Assembly: GCA_964036275.1 (NCBI GenBank)
Contig: CAXIWQ010000486.1
Location: 1-64,000 of the forward strand
Source: Litoditis marina
Lineage: Eukaryota > Nematoda > Chromadorea > Rhabditida > Rhabditidae
DNA length: 64,000 nucleotides
Direction: 5' to 3'
The notes under the pieces are model-generated. The model made no database searches and was not told where the DNA came from. It was given only the letters and a program-made list of their open reading frames with translations. Position numbers and translations under genes: made by a program. Shown piece by piece: positions 39,650 to 54,200 of the stretch; position 1 is the stretch's first letter; every line of letters begins with the position of its first letter.

Positions 39650-41195
39650 GACAAATTAACGCGGTTATTGACTCTTTGCCGTGCAGCTACAGGAAAAAGG
39701 TTATACGGCTATCAAATATGTTGCTCCCAGCTACAAAAACCTAATACGACTATCTATTCTGTGGCGCACAGCCACAAAATACGAATTAACGCGGTTATCG
39801 ACTATTTGCCTTGCAGCTACGAAGACCAGTTCATACGGCTATCAAATCTGTTGCTCCCAGCTACAAAAACCTAATACGACAATCTATTCTGTGGCGCACA
39901 GCCACAAAATACGAATTATCGCGGTTATCGACTTGTGGCTTGCAGCTACAGAGAAAAGTTCATACGGCTATCAAGTCTGTTGCTCCCAGCTACAAAAAAC
40001 CTGATACGACAATCTATTCTGTGGCGCACAGCCACAAAAGACAAATTAACGCGGTTATTACCTCTTGCCTGCGGCTACAGAAAAAAATTCATACGGCTAA
40101 CAAGTCTGTTGCTCCCAGCTACGAAAACCTAATACGACTTTATATTCTGTGGCGCACAGCCACAAAAGACAAATTTACGCGGTTATTGACTCTTTGCCGT
40201 GCAGCTACAGAAAAAAGTTATACGGCTATCAAGTATGTTGCTCCCAGCTAAAAAACCTAATACGACAATCTATTCTGTGCGCACAGCCACAAAAGACAAA
40301 TTAACGCGGTTATTACCTCTTTGCCTTGCAGGTACAGAAAAAAGTTCATACGGCTATCATGTCTGTTGCTTCCCAGCTACAAAACCTAATACGACTTTAT
40401 ATCTGTGGCGCACAGCACAAAAGACAAATTAACGCGGTTATTGACTCTTTGCCGTGCAGCTACAGGAAAAAGGTTATACGGCTATCAAATATGTAGCTCC
40501 CAGCTACAAAAACCTAATACGACTATCTATTCTGTGGCGCACAGCACAAATACGAATTAACGCGGTTATCGACTATTTGCCTTGCAGCTACGAAGAAACA
40601 GTTCATACGGCTATCAAATCTGTTGCTCCCAGCTACAAAAACCTAATACGACAATCTATTCTGTGGCGCACAGCCACAAAATACGAATTATCGCGGTTAT
40701 CGACTTGTTGGCTTGCAGCTACAGAGAAAAGTTCATACGGCTATCAAGTCTGTTGCTCCCAGCTTCCCAGCTACAAAAACCTGATACGACAATCTATTCT
40801 GTGGCGCACAGCCACAAAAGACAAATTAACGCGGTTATTACCTCTTTGCCTTGCGGCTACAGAAAAAAATTCATACGGCTAACAAGTCTGTTGCTCCCAG
40901 CTACGAAAACCTAATACGACTTTATATTCTGTGGCGCACAGCCACAAAAGACAAATTTACGCGGTTATTGACTCTTTGCCGTGCAGCTACAGAAAAAAGT
41001 TATACGGCTATCAAGTATGTTGCTCCCAGCTAAAAAACCTAATACGACTATCTATTCTGTGGCGCACAGCCACAAAATACGAATTAACGCGGTTATCGAC
41101 TCTTTGCCTTGCGGCTACAGAGAACAGTTCATACGGCTCTCAAGTCTGTTGCTCCCAGCTACAAAAACCTAATACGACTATATATTCTGTGGCGC
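39650..41195 (+). repeat. ~0.78-kb tandem duplication (6 monomers), two copies
   Basis: Landmarks at 39,681 and 40,199 recur at about 40,454 and 40,981 (offset 773-782). Both copies carry the otherwise rare states CAGCTACGAAGA (39,825 / 40,588), GGCTAACAAGTC (about 40,096 / 40,876) and GCCTGCGG or GCCTTGCGG. Small indels distinguish the two copies. Confidence 0.75.
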
Positions 41196-42230
41196 ACAGC
41201 CACAAAAGACGAATTAACGCGGTTATTGACTCTTTGCCTCGCAGTTACAGAGAATATTTCATACGGCTATCAAATCTGTTGCTCCCAGCTACAAAAACCT
41301 AATACGACAATATATTCTGTGGCGCACAGCCACAAAAGACAAATTAACGCGGTTACTGACTCTTTGCCTTGCAGCTACAGAAAAAAAATCATACGGCTAT
41401 CAAGTCTGTTGCTCCCAGCTACGAAAACCTAATACGACTTTATATTCTGTGGCGCACAGCCACAAAACACGAAATATCGCGGTTATCGACTTGTTGGCTT
41501 GCAGCTACAGAGAAAAGTTCATACGGCTATCAAGTCTGTTGCTCCCAGCTACAAAAACCTGATACGACAATCTATTCTGTGGCGCACAGCCACAAAAGAC
41601 AAATTAACGCGGTTATTGACTCTTTGCCTTGCAGCTACAGAAAAAAAATTATACGGCTATCAAGTCTGTTGCTCCCAGCTACGAAAACCTAATACGACTT
41701 TATATTCTGTGGCGCACAGCCACAAAAGACAAATTAACGCGGTTATTGACTCTTTGCCTTGCAGCTACAGAAAAAAAATCATACGGCTATCAAGTCTGTT
41801 GCTCCCAGCTACGAAAACCTAATACGACTTTATATTCTGTGGCGCACAGCCACAAAACACAAAATATCGCGGTTATCGACTTGTTGGCTTGCAGCTACAG
41901 AGAAAAGTTCATACGGCTATCAAGTCTGTTGCTCCCAGCTACAAAAACCTGATACGACAATCTATTCTGTGGCGCACAGCCACAAAAGACAAATTACCGC
42001 GGTTATTACTTCTTTGCCTTGCAGCTACAGAAAAAAGTTCATACGGCTATCAAGTCTGTTGCTCCCAGCTACGAAAACCTAATATGACTTTATATTCTGT
42101 GGCGCACAGCCACAAAAGGCAAATTAACGCGGTTATTGACTCTTTGCCGTGCAGCTACAGGAAAAAGGTTATACGGCTATCAAGTATGTTGCTCCCAGCT
42201 ACAAAAACCTAATACGACTATCTATTCTGT
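40851..42230 (+). repeat. Module M, first of five copies (~1.4 kb)
   Basis: A fixed order of monomer variants beginning with TTGCGGCTACAG, followed by GGCTCTCAAGTC (41,136) and GCGGTTACTGAC (41,350). The same order recurs from about 43,448, 46,175, 56,045 and 58,643, and I saw GGCTCTCAAG only in these five copies. Spacings are 2,597 and 2,727 bp in the first cluster and 2,598 bp in the second. The last two copies are the C/D duplicates of the 43.45- and 46.18-kb copies. Confidence 0.75.
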
Positions 42231-45200
42231 GGCGCACAGCCACAAAAGACGAATTAACGCGGTTATTGACTCTTGGCCTCGCAGTTACAGAGAACATTTC
42301 ATACGGCTATCAAATCTGTTGCTCCCAGCTACAAAAACCTAATACGACAATCTATTCTGTGGCGCACAGCCACAAAGACAAATTAACGCGGTTATTGACT
42401 CTTTGCCGTGCAGCTACAGGAAAAAGGTTATACGGCTATCAAATATGTTGCTCCCAGCTACAAAAACCTAATACGACTATCTATTCTGTGGCGCACAGCC
42501 ACAAAATACGAATTAACGCGGTTATCGACTCTTTGCCTTGCAGCTACAAAGAACAGTTCATACGGCTATCAAATCTGTTGCTCCCAGCTACAAAAACCTA
42601 ATACGACAATCTATTCTGTGGCGCACAGCCACAAAATACGAATTATCGCGGTTATCGACTTGTTGGCTTGCAGTTACAGAGAATATTTCATACAGCTATC
42701 AAATCTGTTGCTCCCAGCTACAAAAACCTAATACGACAATCTATTCTGTGGCGCACAGCCACAAAAGACAAATTAACGCGGTTATTGACTCTTTGCCTTG
42801 CAGCTACAGAAAAAAAATCATACGGCTATCAAGTCTGTTGCTCCCAGCTACAAAAATCTAATACGACTATCTATTCTGTGGCGCACAGCCACAAAATACG
42901 AATTAACGCGGTTATCGACTCTTTGCCTTGCAGCTACAGAGAACAGTTCATACGGCTATCAAGTCTGTTGCTCCCAGCTACGAAAACCTAATACGACTTT
43001 ATATTCTGTGGCGCACAGCCACAAAACACGAAATATCGCGGTTATCGACTTGTTGGCTTGCAGCTACAGAGAAAAGTTCATACGGCTATCAAGTCTGTTG
43101 CTCCCAGCTACAAAAACCTGATACGACAATCTATTCTGTGGCGCACAGCCACAAAAGACAAATTAACGCGGTTATTGACTCTTTGCCTTGCAGCTACAGA
43201 AAAAAAATCATACGGCTATCAAGTCTGTTGCTCCCAGCTACGAAAACCTAATACGACTTTATATTCTGTGGCGCACAGCCACAAAACACAAAATATCGCG
43301 GTTATCGACTTGTTGGCTTGCAGCTACAGAGAAAAGTTCATACGGCTATCAAGTCTGTTGCTCCCAGCTACAAAAACCTGATACGACAATCTATTCTGTG
43401 GCGCACAGCCACAAAAGACAAATTAACGCGGTTATTACCTCTTTGCCTTGCGGCTACAGAAAAAAATTCATACGGCTATCAAGTCTGTTGCTCCCAGCTA
43501 CGAAAACCTAATACGACTTTATATTCTGTGGCGCACAGCCACAAAAGACAAATTTACGCGGTTATTGACTCTTTGCCGTGCAGCTACAGAAAAAAGGTTA
43601 TACGGCTATCAAGTATGTTGCTCCCAGCTAAAAAAACCTAATACGACTATCTATTCTGTGGCGCACAGCCACAAAATACGAATTAACGCGGTTATCGACT
43701 CTTTGCCTTGCAGCTACAGAGAACAGTTCATACGGCTCTCAAGTCTGTTGCTCCCAGCTACAAAAACCTAATACGACTATATATTCTGTGGCGCACAGCC
43801 ACAAAAAACGAATTAACGCGGTTATTGACTCTTTGCCTCGCAGTTACAGAGAATATTTCATACGGCTATCAAATCTGTTGCTCCCAGCTACAAAAACCTA
43901 ATACGACAATCTATTCTGTGGCGCACAGCCACAAAAGACAAATTAACGCGGTTACTGACTCTTTGCCTTGCAGCTACAGAAAAAAAATCATACGGCTATC
44001 AAGTCTGTTGCTCCCAGCTACGAAAACCTAATACGACTTTATATTCTGTGGCGCACAGCCACAAAACACGAAATATCGCGGTTATCGACTTGTTGGCTTG
44101 CAGCTACAGAGAAAAGTTCATACGGCTATCAAGTCTGTTGCTCCCAGCTACAAAAACCTGATACGACAATCTATTCTGTGGCGCACAGCCACAAAAGACA
44201 AATTAACGCGGTTATTGACTCTTTGCCTTGCAGCTACAGAAAAAAAATTATACGGCTATCAAGTCTGTTGCTCCCAGCTACGAAAACCTAATACGACTTT
44301 ATATTCTGTGGCGCACAGCCACAAAAGACAAATTAACGCGGTTATTGACTCTTTGCCTTGCAGCTACAGAAAAAAATCATACGGCTATCAAGTCTGTTGC
44401 TCCCAGCTACGAAAACCTAATACGACTTTATATTCTGTGGCGCACAGCCACAAAACACAAAATATCGCGGTTATCGACTTGTTGGCTTGCAGCTACAGAG
44501 AAAAGTTCATACGGCTATCAAGTCTGTTGCTCCCAGCTACAAAAACCTGATACGACAATCTATTCTGTGGCGCACAGCCACAAAAGACAAATTACCGCGG
44601 TTATTACCTCTTTGCCTTGCAGCTACAGAAAAAAGTTCATACGGCTATCAAGTCTGTTGCTCCCAGCTACGAAAACCTAATATGACTTTATATTCTGTGG
44701 CGCACAGCCACAAAAGACAAATTAACGCGGTTATTGACTCTTTGCCGTGCAGCTACAGGAAAAAGGTTATACGGCTATCAAGTATGTTGCTCCCAGCTAC
44801 AAAAACCTAATACGACTATCTATTCTGTGGCGCACAGCCACAAAATACGAATTGACGCGGTTATCGACTCTTTGCCTTGCAGCTACAGAGAATATTTCAT
44901 ACGGCTATCAAATCTGTTGCTCCCAGCTACAAAAACCTAATACGACAATCTATTCTGTGGCGCACAGCCACAAAAACAAATTATCGCGGTTATCGACTTG
45001 TTGGCTTGCAGCTACAGAGAAAAGTTCATACGGCTATCAAGTCTGTTGCTCCCAGCTACAAAAACCTAATACGACAATCTATTCTGTGGCGCACAGCCAC
45101 AAAAGACAAATTAACGCGGTTATTGACTCTTTGCCTTGCAGCTACAGAAAAAAAATCATACGGCTATCAAGTCTGTTGCTCCCAGCTACAAAAACCTAAT

Positions 45201-47703
45201 ACGACTATCTATTCTGTGGCGCACAGCCACAAAATACGAATTAACGCGGTTATCGACTCTTTGCCTTGCAGCTACAGAGAACAGTTCATACGGCTATCAA
45301 GTCTGTTGCTCCCAGCTACAAAAACCTAATACGACTATATATTCTGTGGCGCACAGCCACAAAAGACGAATTAACGCGGTTATTGACTCTTTGCCTCGCA
45401 GTTACAGAGAATATTTCATACGGCTATCAAATCTGTTGCTCCCAGCTACAAAAACCTAATACGACAATCTATTCTGTGGCGCACAGCCACAAAAGACAAA
45501 TTAACGCGGTTATTGACTCTTTGCCTTGCAGCTACAGAAAAAAAATCATACGGCTATCAAGTCTGTTGCTCCCAGCTACGAAAACCTAATACGACTTTAT
45601 ATTCTGTGGCGCACAGCCACAAAACACGAAATATCGCGGTTATCGACTTGTTGGCTTGCAGCTACAGAGAAAAGTTCATACGGCTATCAAGTCTGTTGCT
45701 CCCAGCTACAAAAACCTGATACGACAATCTATTCTGTGGCGCACAGCCACAAAAGACAAATTAACGCGGTTATTGACTCTTTGCCTTGCAGCTACAGAAA
45801 AAAAACATACGGCTATCAAGTCTGTTGCTCCCAGCTACGAAAACCTAATACGACTTTATATTCTGTGGCGCACAGCCACAAAAGACAAATTAACGCGGTT
45901 ATTGACTCTTTGCCTTGCAGCTACAGAAAAAAAATCATACGGCTATCAAGTCTGTTGCTCCCAGCTACGAAAACCTAATACGACTTTATATTCTGTGGCG
46001 CACAGCCACAAAACACAAAATATCGCGGTTATCGACTTGTTGGCTTGCAGCTACAGAGAAAAGTTCATACGGCTATCAAGTCTGTTGCTCCCAGCTACAA
46101 AAACCTGATACGACAATCTATTCTGTGGCGCACAGCCACAAAAGACAAATTAACGCGGTTATTACCTCTTTGCCTTGCGGCTACAGAAAAAAATTCATAC
46201 GGCTATCAAGTCTGTTGCTCCCAGCTACGAAAACCTAATACGACTTTATATTCTGTGGCGCACAGCCACAAAAGACAAATTTACGCGGTTATTGACTCTT
46301 TGCCGTGCAGCTACAGAAAAAAGGTTATACGGCTATCAAGTATGTTGCTCCCAGCTGAAAAAACCTAATACGACTATCTATTCTGTGGCGCACAGCCACA
46401 AAATACGAATTAACGCGGTTATCGACTCTTTGCCTTGCAGCTACAGAGAACAGTTCATACGGCTCTCAAGTCTGTTGCTCCCAGCTACAAAAACCTAATA
46501 CGACTATATATTATGTGGCGCACAGCCACAAAAGACGAATTAACGCGGTTATTGACTCTTTGCCTCGCAGTTACAGAGAATATTTCATACGGCTATCAAA
46601 TCTGTTGCTCCCAGCTACAAAAACCTAATACGACAATCTATTCTGTGGCGCACAGCCACAAAAGACAAATTAACGCGGTTACTGACTCTTTGCCTTGCAG
46701 CTACAGAAAAAAAATCATACGGCTATCAAGTCTGTTGCTCCCAGCTACGAAAACCTAATACGACTTTATATTCTGTGGCGCACAGCCACAAAACACGAAA
46801 TATCGCGGTTATCGACTTGTTGGCTTGCAGCTACAGAGAAAAGTTCATACGGCTATCAAGTCTGTTGCTCCCAGCTACAAAAACCTGATACGACAATCTA
46901 TTCTGTGGCGCACAGCCACAAAAGACAAATTAACGCGGTTATTGACTCTTTGCCTTGCAGCTACAGAAAAAAAATTATACGGCTATCAAGTCTGTTGCTC
47001 CCAGCTACGAAAACCTAATACGACTTTATATTCTGTGGCGCACAGCCACAAAAGACAAATTAACGCGGTTATTGACTCTTTGCCTTGCAGCTACAGAAAA
47101 AAAATCATACGGCTATCAAGTCTGTTGCTCCCAGCTACGAAAACCTAATACGACTTTATATTCTGTGGCGCACAGCCACAAAACACAAAATATCGCGGTT
47201 ATCGACTTGTTGGCTTGCAGCTACAGAGAAAAGTTCATACGGCTATCAAGTCTGTTGCTCCCAGCTACAAAAAGCTGATACGACAATCTATTCTGTGGCG
47301 CACAGCCACAAAAGACAAATTACCGCGGTTATTACCTCTTTGCCTTGCAGCTACAGAAAAAAGTTCATACGGCTATCAAGTCTGTTGCTCCCAGCTACGA
47401 AAACCTAATATGACTTTATATTCTGTGGCGCACAGCCACAAAAGACAAATTAACGCGGTTATTGACTCTTTGCCGTGCAGCTACAGGAAAAAGGTTATAC
47501 GGCTATCAAGTATGTTGCTCCCAGCTACAAAAACCTAATACGACTATCTATTCTGTGGCGCACAGCCACAAAATACGAATTGACGCGGTTATCGACTCTT
47601 TGCCTTGCAGCTACAGAGAATATTTCATACGGCTATCAAATCTGTTGCTCCCAGCTACAAAAACCTAATACGACAATCTATTCTGTGGCGCACAGCCACA
47701 AAA

Positions 47704-50700
47704 ACAAATTATCGCGGTTATCGACTTGTTGGCTTGCAGCTACAGAGAAAAGTTCATACGGCTATCAAGTCTGTTGCTCCCAGCTACAAAAACCTAATAC
47801 GACTATATATTCTGTGGCGCACAGCCACAAAAGACGAATTAACGCGGTTATTGACTCTTTGCCTCGCAGTTACAGAGAACATTTCATACGGCTATCAAAT
47901 CTGTTGCTCCCAGCTACAAAAACCTAATACGACAATCTATTCTGTGGCGCACAGCCACAAAGACAAATTAACGCGGTTATTAACTCTTTGCCGTGCAGCT
48001 ACAGGAAAAAGGTTATACGGCTATCAAATATGTTGCTCCCAGCTACAAAAACCTAATACGACTATCTATTCTGTGGCGCACAGCCACAAAATACGAATTA
48101 ACGCGGTTATCGACTCTTTGCCTTGCAGCTACAAAGAACAGTTCATACGGCTATCAAATCTGTTGCTCCCAGCTACAAAAACCTAATACGACAATCTATT
48201 CTGTGGCGCACAGCCACAAAATACGAATTATCGCGGTTATCGACTTGTTGGCTTGCAGCTACAGAGAAAAGTTCATACGGCTATCAAGTCTGTTGCTCCC
48301 AGCTACAAAAACCTGATACGACAATCTATTCTGTGGCGCACAGCCACAAAAGACAAATTAAAGCGGTTATTACCTCTTTGCCTTGCGGCTACAGAAAAAA
48401 ATTCATACGGCTATCAAGTCTGTTGCTCCCAGCTACGAAAACCTAATACGACTTTATATTCTGTGGCGCACAGCCACAAAAGACAAATTTACGCGGTTAT
48501 TGACTCTTTGCCGTGCAGCTACAGGAAAAAGGTTATACGGCTATCAAGTATGTTGCTCCCAGCTAAAAAAACCTAATACGACTATCTATTCTGTGGCGCA
48601 CAGCCACAAAATACGAATTAACGCGGTTATCGACTCTTTGCCTTGCAGCTACAGAGAACAGTTCATACGGCTATCAAGTCTGTTGCTCCCAGCTACAAAA
48701 ACCTAATACGACTATATATTCTGTGGCGCACAGCCACAAAAGACGAATTAACGCGGTTATTGACTCTTTGCCTCGCAGTTACAGAGAATATTTCATACGG
48801 CTATCAAATCTGTTGCTCCCAGCTACAAAAACCTAATACGACAATCTATTCTGTGGCGCACAGCCACAAAAGACAAATTAACGCGGTTATTGACTCTTTG
48901 CCTTGCAGCTACAGAAAAAAAATCATACGGCTATCAAGTCTGTTGCTCCCAGCTACGAAAACCTAATACGACTTTATATTCTGTGGCGCACAGCCACAAA
49001 ACACGAAATATCGCGGTTATCGACTTGTTGGCTTGCAGCTACAGAGAAAAGTTCATACGGCTATCAAGTCTGTTGCTCCCAGCTACAAAAACCTGACACG
49101 ACAATCTATTCTGTGGCGCACAGCCACAAAAGACAAATTAACGCGGTTATTGACTCTTTGCCTTGCAGCTACAGAAAAAAAACATACGGCTATCAAGTCT
49201 GTTGCTCCCAGCTACGAAAACCTAATACGACTTTATATTCTGTGGCGCACAGCCACAAAAGACAAATTATCGCGGTTATCGACTTGTTGGCTTGCAGCTA
49301 CAGAGAAAAGTTCATACGGCTATCAAGTCTGTTGCTCCCAGCTACGAAAACCTAATACGACTTTATATTCTGTGGCGCACAGCCACAAAAGACGAATTAA
49401 CGCGGTTATTGACTCTTTGCCTCGCAGTTACAGAGAACATTTCATACGGCTATCAAATCTGTTGCTCCCAGCTACAAAAACCTAATACGACTTTATATTC
49501 TGTGGCGCACAGCCACAAAAGACAAATTAACGCGGTTATTGACTCTTTGCCGTGCAGCTACATGAAAAAGGTTATACGGCTATCAAGTATGTTGCTCCCA
49601 GCTACAAAAACCTAATACGACTATCTATTCTGTGGCGCACAGCCACAAAATACGAATTGACGCGGTTATCGACTCTTTGCCTTGCAGCTACAGAGAAAAT
49701 TTCATACGGCTATCAAATCTGTTGCTCCCAGCTACAAAAACCTAATACGACAATCTATTCTGTGGCGCACAGCCACAAAAACAAATTATCGCGGTTATCG
49801 ACTTGTTGGCTTGCAGCTACAGAGAAAAGTTCATACGGCTATCAAGTCTGTTGCTTCCAGCTACAAAAACCTAATACGACTATATATTCTGTGGCGCACA
49901 GCCACAAAAGACGAATTAACGCGGTTATTGACTCTTTGCCTCGCAGTAACAGAGAACATTTCATACGGCTATCAAATCTGTTGCTCCCAGCTACAAAAAC
50001 CTAATACGACTTTATATTCTGTGGCGCACAGCCACAAAAGACAAATTAAAGCGGTTATTACCTTTTTGCCTTGCAGCTACAGAAAAAAGTTCATACGGCT
50101 ATCAAGTCTGTTGCTCCCAGCTACAAAAACCTAATACGACTTTATATTCTGTGGCGCACAGCCACAAAAGACAAATTATCGCGGTTATCGACTTGTTGGC
50201 TTGCAGCTACAGAGAAAAGTTAATACGGCTATCAAGTCTGTTGTTCCCAGCTACAAAAACCTGATACGACAATCTATTCTGTGGCGCACAGCCACAAAAT
50301 ACGATTTAACGCGGTTATCGACTCTTTGCCGTGCAGCTACAGGAAAAAGGTTATACGGCTATCAAATATGTTGCTCCCAGCTACAAAAACCTAATACGAC
50401 TATCTATTCTGTGGCGCACAGCCACAAAATACGAATTAACGCGGTTATCGACTTGTTGGCTTGCAGCTACAAAGAACAGTTCATACGGCTATCAAATCTG
50501 TTGCTCCCAGCTACAAAAACCTAATACGACAATCTATTCTGTGGCGCACAGCCACAAAATACGAATTATCGCGGTTATCGACTTGTTGGCTTGCAGCTAC
50601 AGAGAAAAGTTCATACGGCTATCAAGTCTGTTGCTCCCAGCTACAAAAACCTGATACGACAATCTATTCTGTGGCGCACAGCCACAAAAGACAAATTAAC

Positions 50701-51209
50701 GCGGTTATTACCTCTTTGCCTTGCGGCTACAGAAAAAAATTCATACGGCTATCAAGTCTGTTGCTCCCAGCTACGAAAACCTAATACGACTTTATATTCT
50801 GTGGCGCACAGCCACAAAAGACAAATTTACGCGGTTATTGACTATTTGCCGTGCAGCTACAGGAAAAAGGTTATACGGCTATCAAGTATGTTGCTCCCAG
50901 CTAAAAAACCTAATACGACTATCTATTCTGTGGCGCACAGCCACAAAATACGAATTAACGCGGTTATCGACTCTTTGCCTTGCAGCTACAGAGAACAGTT
51001 CATACGGCTATCAAGTCTGTTGCTCCCAGCTACAAAAACCTAATACGACTATATATTCTGTGGCGCACAGCCACAAAAGACGAATTAACGCGGTTATTGA
51101 CTCTTTGCCTCGCAGTTACAGAGAATATTTCATACGGCTATCAAATCTGTTGCTCCCAGCTACAAAAACCTAATACGACAATCTATTCTGTGGCGCACAG
51201 CCACAACAG
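47704..51209 (+). repeat. 3,506-bp tandem duplication, first unit
   Basis: 27 monomers repeated head-to-tail. The junction lies in ACAAATT at 51,210, where CACAACAG (otherwise followed by ACAAATTAACG, as at 54,711) is joined to ACAAATTATCG (as at 47,704). Landmarks 47,993, 49,552, 50,331 and 50,980 recur 3,506 bp later. I noticed one substitution between units (A at 50,844, C at 54,350), so the duplication is young or recently homogenised. Confidence 0.85.
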
Positions 51210-54200
51210 ACAAATTATCGCGGTTATCGACTTGTTGGCTTGCAGCTACAGAGAAAAGTTCATACGGCTATCAAGTCTGTTGCTCCCAGCTACAAAAACC
51301 TAATACGACTATATATTCTGTGGCGCACAGCCACAAAAGACGAATTAACGCGGTTATTGACTCTTTGCCTCGCAGTTACAGAGAACATTTCATACGGCTA
51401 TCAAATCTGTTGCTCCCAGCTACAAAAACCTAATACGACAATCTATTCTGTGGCGCACAGCCACAAAGACAAATTAACGCGGTTATTAACTCTTTGCCGT
51501 GCAGCTACAGGAAAAAGGTTATACGGCTATCAAATATGTTGCTCCCAGCTACAAAAACCTAATACGACTATCTATTCTGTGGCGCACAGCCACAAAATAC
51601 GAATTAACGCGGTTATCGACTCTTTGCCTTGCAGCTACAAAGAACAGTTCATACGGCTATCAAATCTGTTGCTCCCAGCTACAAAAACCTAATACGACAA
51701 TCTATTCTGTGGCGCACAGCCACAAAATACGAATTATCGCGGTTATCGACTTGTTGGCTTGCAGCTACAGAGAAAAGTTCATACGGCTATCAAGTCTGTT
51801 GCTCCCAGCTACAAAAACCTGATACGACAATCTATTCTGTGGCGCACAGCCACAAAAGACAAATTAAAGCGGTTATTACCTCTTTGCCTTGCGGCTACAG
51901 AAAAAAATTCATACGGCTATCAAGTCTGTTGCTCCCAGCTACGAAAACCTAATACGACTTTATATTCTGTGGCGCACAGCCACAAAAGACAAATTTACGC
52001 GGTTATTGACTCTTTGCCGTGCAGCTACAGGAAAAAGGTTATACGGCTATCAAGTATGTTGCTCCCAGCTAAAAAAACCTAATACGACTATCTATTCTGT
52101 GGCGCACAGCCACAAAATACGAATTAACGCGGTTATCGACTCTTTGCCTTGCAGCTACAGAGAACAGTTCATACGGCTATCAAGTCTGTTGCTCCCAGCT
52201 ACAAAAACCTAATACGACTATATATTCTGTGGCGCACAGCCACAAAAGACGAATTAACGCGGTTATTGACTCTTTGCCTCGCAGTTACAGAGAATATTTC
52301 ATACGGCTATCAAATCTGTTGCTCCCAGCTACAAAAACCTAATACGACAATCTATTCTGTGGCGCACAGCCACAAAAGACAAATTAACGCGGTTATTGAC
52401 TCTTTGCCTTGCAGCTACAGAAAAAAAATCATACGGCTATCAAGTCTGTTGCTCCCAGCTACGAAAACCTAATACGACTTTATATTCTGTGGCGCACAGC
52501 CACAAAACACGAAATATCGCGGTTATCGACTTGTTGGCTTGCAGCTACAGAGAAAAGTTCATACGGCTATCAAGTCTGTTGCTCCCAGCTACAAAAACCT
52601 GACACGACAATCTATTCTGTGGCGCACAGCCACAAAAGACAAATTAACGCGGTTATTGACTCTTTGCCTTGCAGCTACAGAAAAAAAACATACGGCTATC
52701 AAGTCTGTTGCTCCCAGCTACGAAAACCTAATACGACTTTATATTCTGTGGCGCACAGCCACAAAAGACAAATTATCGCGGTTATCGACTTGTTGGCTTG
52801 CAGCTACAGAGAAAAGTTCATACGGCTATCAAGTCTGTTGCTCCCAGCTACGAAAACCTAATACGACTTTATATTCTGTGGCGCACAGCCACAAAAGACG
52901 AATTAACGCGGTTATTGACTCTTTGCCTCGCAGTTACAGAGAACATTTCATACGGCTATCAAATCTGTTGCTCCCAGCTACAAAAACCTAATACGACTTT
53001 ATATTCTGTGGCGCACAGCCACAAAAGACAAATTAACGCGGTTATTGACTCTTTGCCGTGCAGCTACATGAAAAAGGTTATACGGCTATCAAGTATGTTG
53101 CTCCCAGCTACAAAAACCTAATACGACTATCTATTCTGTGGCGCACAGCCACAAAATACGAATTGACGCGGTTATCGACTCTTTGCCTTGCAGCTACAGA
53201 GAAAATTTCATACGGCTATCAAATCTGTTGCTCCCAGCTACAAAAACCTAATACGACAATCTATTCTGTGGCGCACAGCCACAAAAACAAATTATCGCGG
53301 TTATCGACTTGTTGGCTTGCAGCTACAGAGAAAAGTTCATACGGCTATCAAGTCTGTTGCTTCCAGCTACAAAAACCTAATACGACTATATATTCTGTGG
53401 CGCACAGCCACAAAAGACGAATTAACGCGGTTATTGACTCTTTGCCTCGCAGTAACAGAGAACATTTCATACGGCTATCAAATCTGTTGCTCCCAGCTAC
53501 AAAAACCTAATACGACTTTATATTCTGTGGCGCACAGCCACAAAAGACAAATTAAAGCGGTTATTACCTTTTTGCCTTGCAGCTACAGAAAAAAGTTCAT
53601 ACGGCTATCAAGTCTGTTGCTCCCAGCTACAAAAACCTAATACGACTTTATATTCTGTGGCGCACAGCCACAAAAGACAAATTATCGCGGTTATCGACTT
53701 GTTGGCTTGCAGCTACAGAGAAAAGTTAATACGGCTATCAAGTCTGTTGTTCCCAGCTACAAAAACCTGATACGACAATCTATTCTGTGGCGCACAGCCA
53801 CAAAATACGATTTAACGCGGTTATCGACTCTTTGCCGTGCAGCTACAGGAAAAAGGTTATACGGCTATCAAATATGTTGCTCCCAGCTACAAAAACCTAA
53901 TACGACTATCTATTCTGTGGCGCACAGCCACAAAATACGAATTAACGCGGTTATCGACTTGTTGGCTTGCAGCTACAAAGAACAGTTCATACGGCTATCA
54001 AATCTGTTGCTCCCAGCTACAAAAACCTAATACGACAATCTATTCTGTGGCGCACAGCCACAAAATACGAATTATCGCGGTTATCGACTTGTTGGCTTGC
54101 AGCTACAGAGAAAAGTTCATACGGCTATCAAGTCTGTTGCTCCCAGCTACAAAAACCTGATACGACAATCTATTCTGTGGCGCACAGCCACAAAAGACAA

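Larger units (their letters stand above)
33700..41200 (+). repeat. Indel-rich, less homogenised zone of the array
   Basis: Monomers here carry many one- to several-base gains and losses: CTATCAACAGCTACG near 33,770, GATATTTC near 34,127, CTACCAAAAACC near 35,331, GACTAATAACGC near 36,804, CTCTTATGCC near 37,343, GTTGGCTCATGG near 39,333 and CCCAGCTTCCCAGC near 40,760. Some are private, but others are shared between duplicated copies (the TACAAAACC deletion at about 34,428 and 36,630), so at least part of this variation is real sequence history. Confidence 0.7.

Noticed and set aside
41369..41692. Recurring ~107-codon + strand open frames as a repeated protein family
   Set aside because: They start at TTG in the satellite motif TTGCAGCTACAG, overlap in different frames every 130 bp, end at the same TAA/TGA in the motif, and are broken freely by indels. 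They are a by-product of the repeat.
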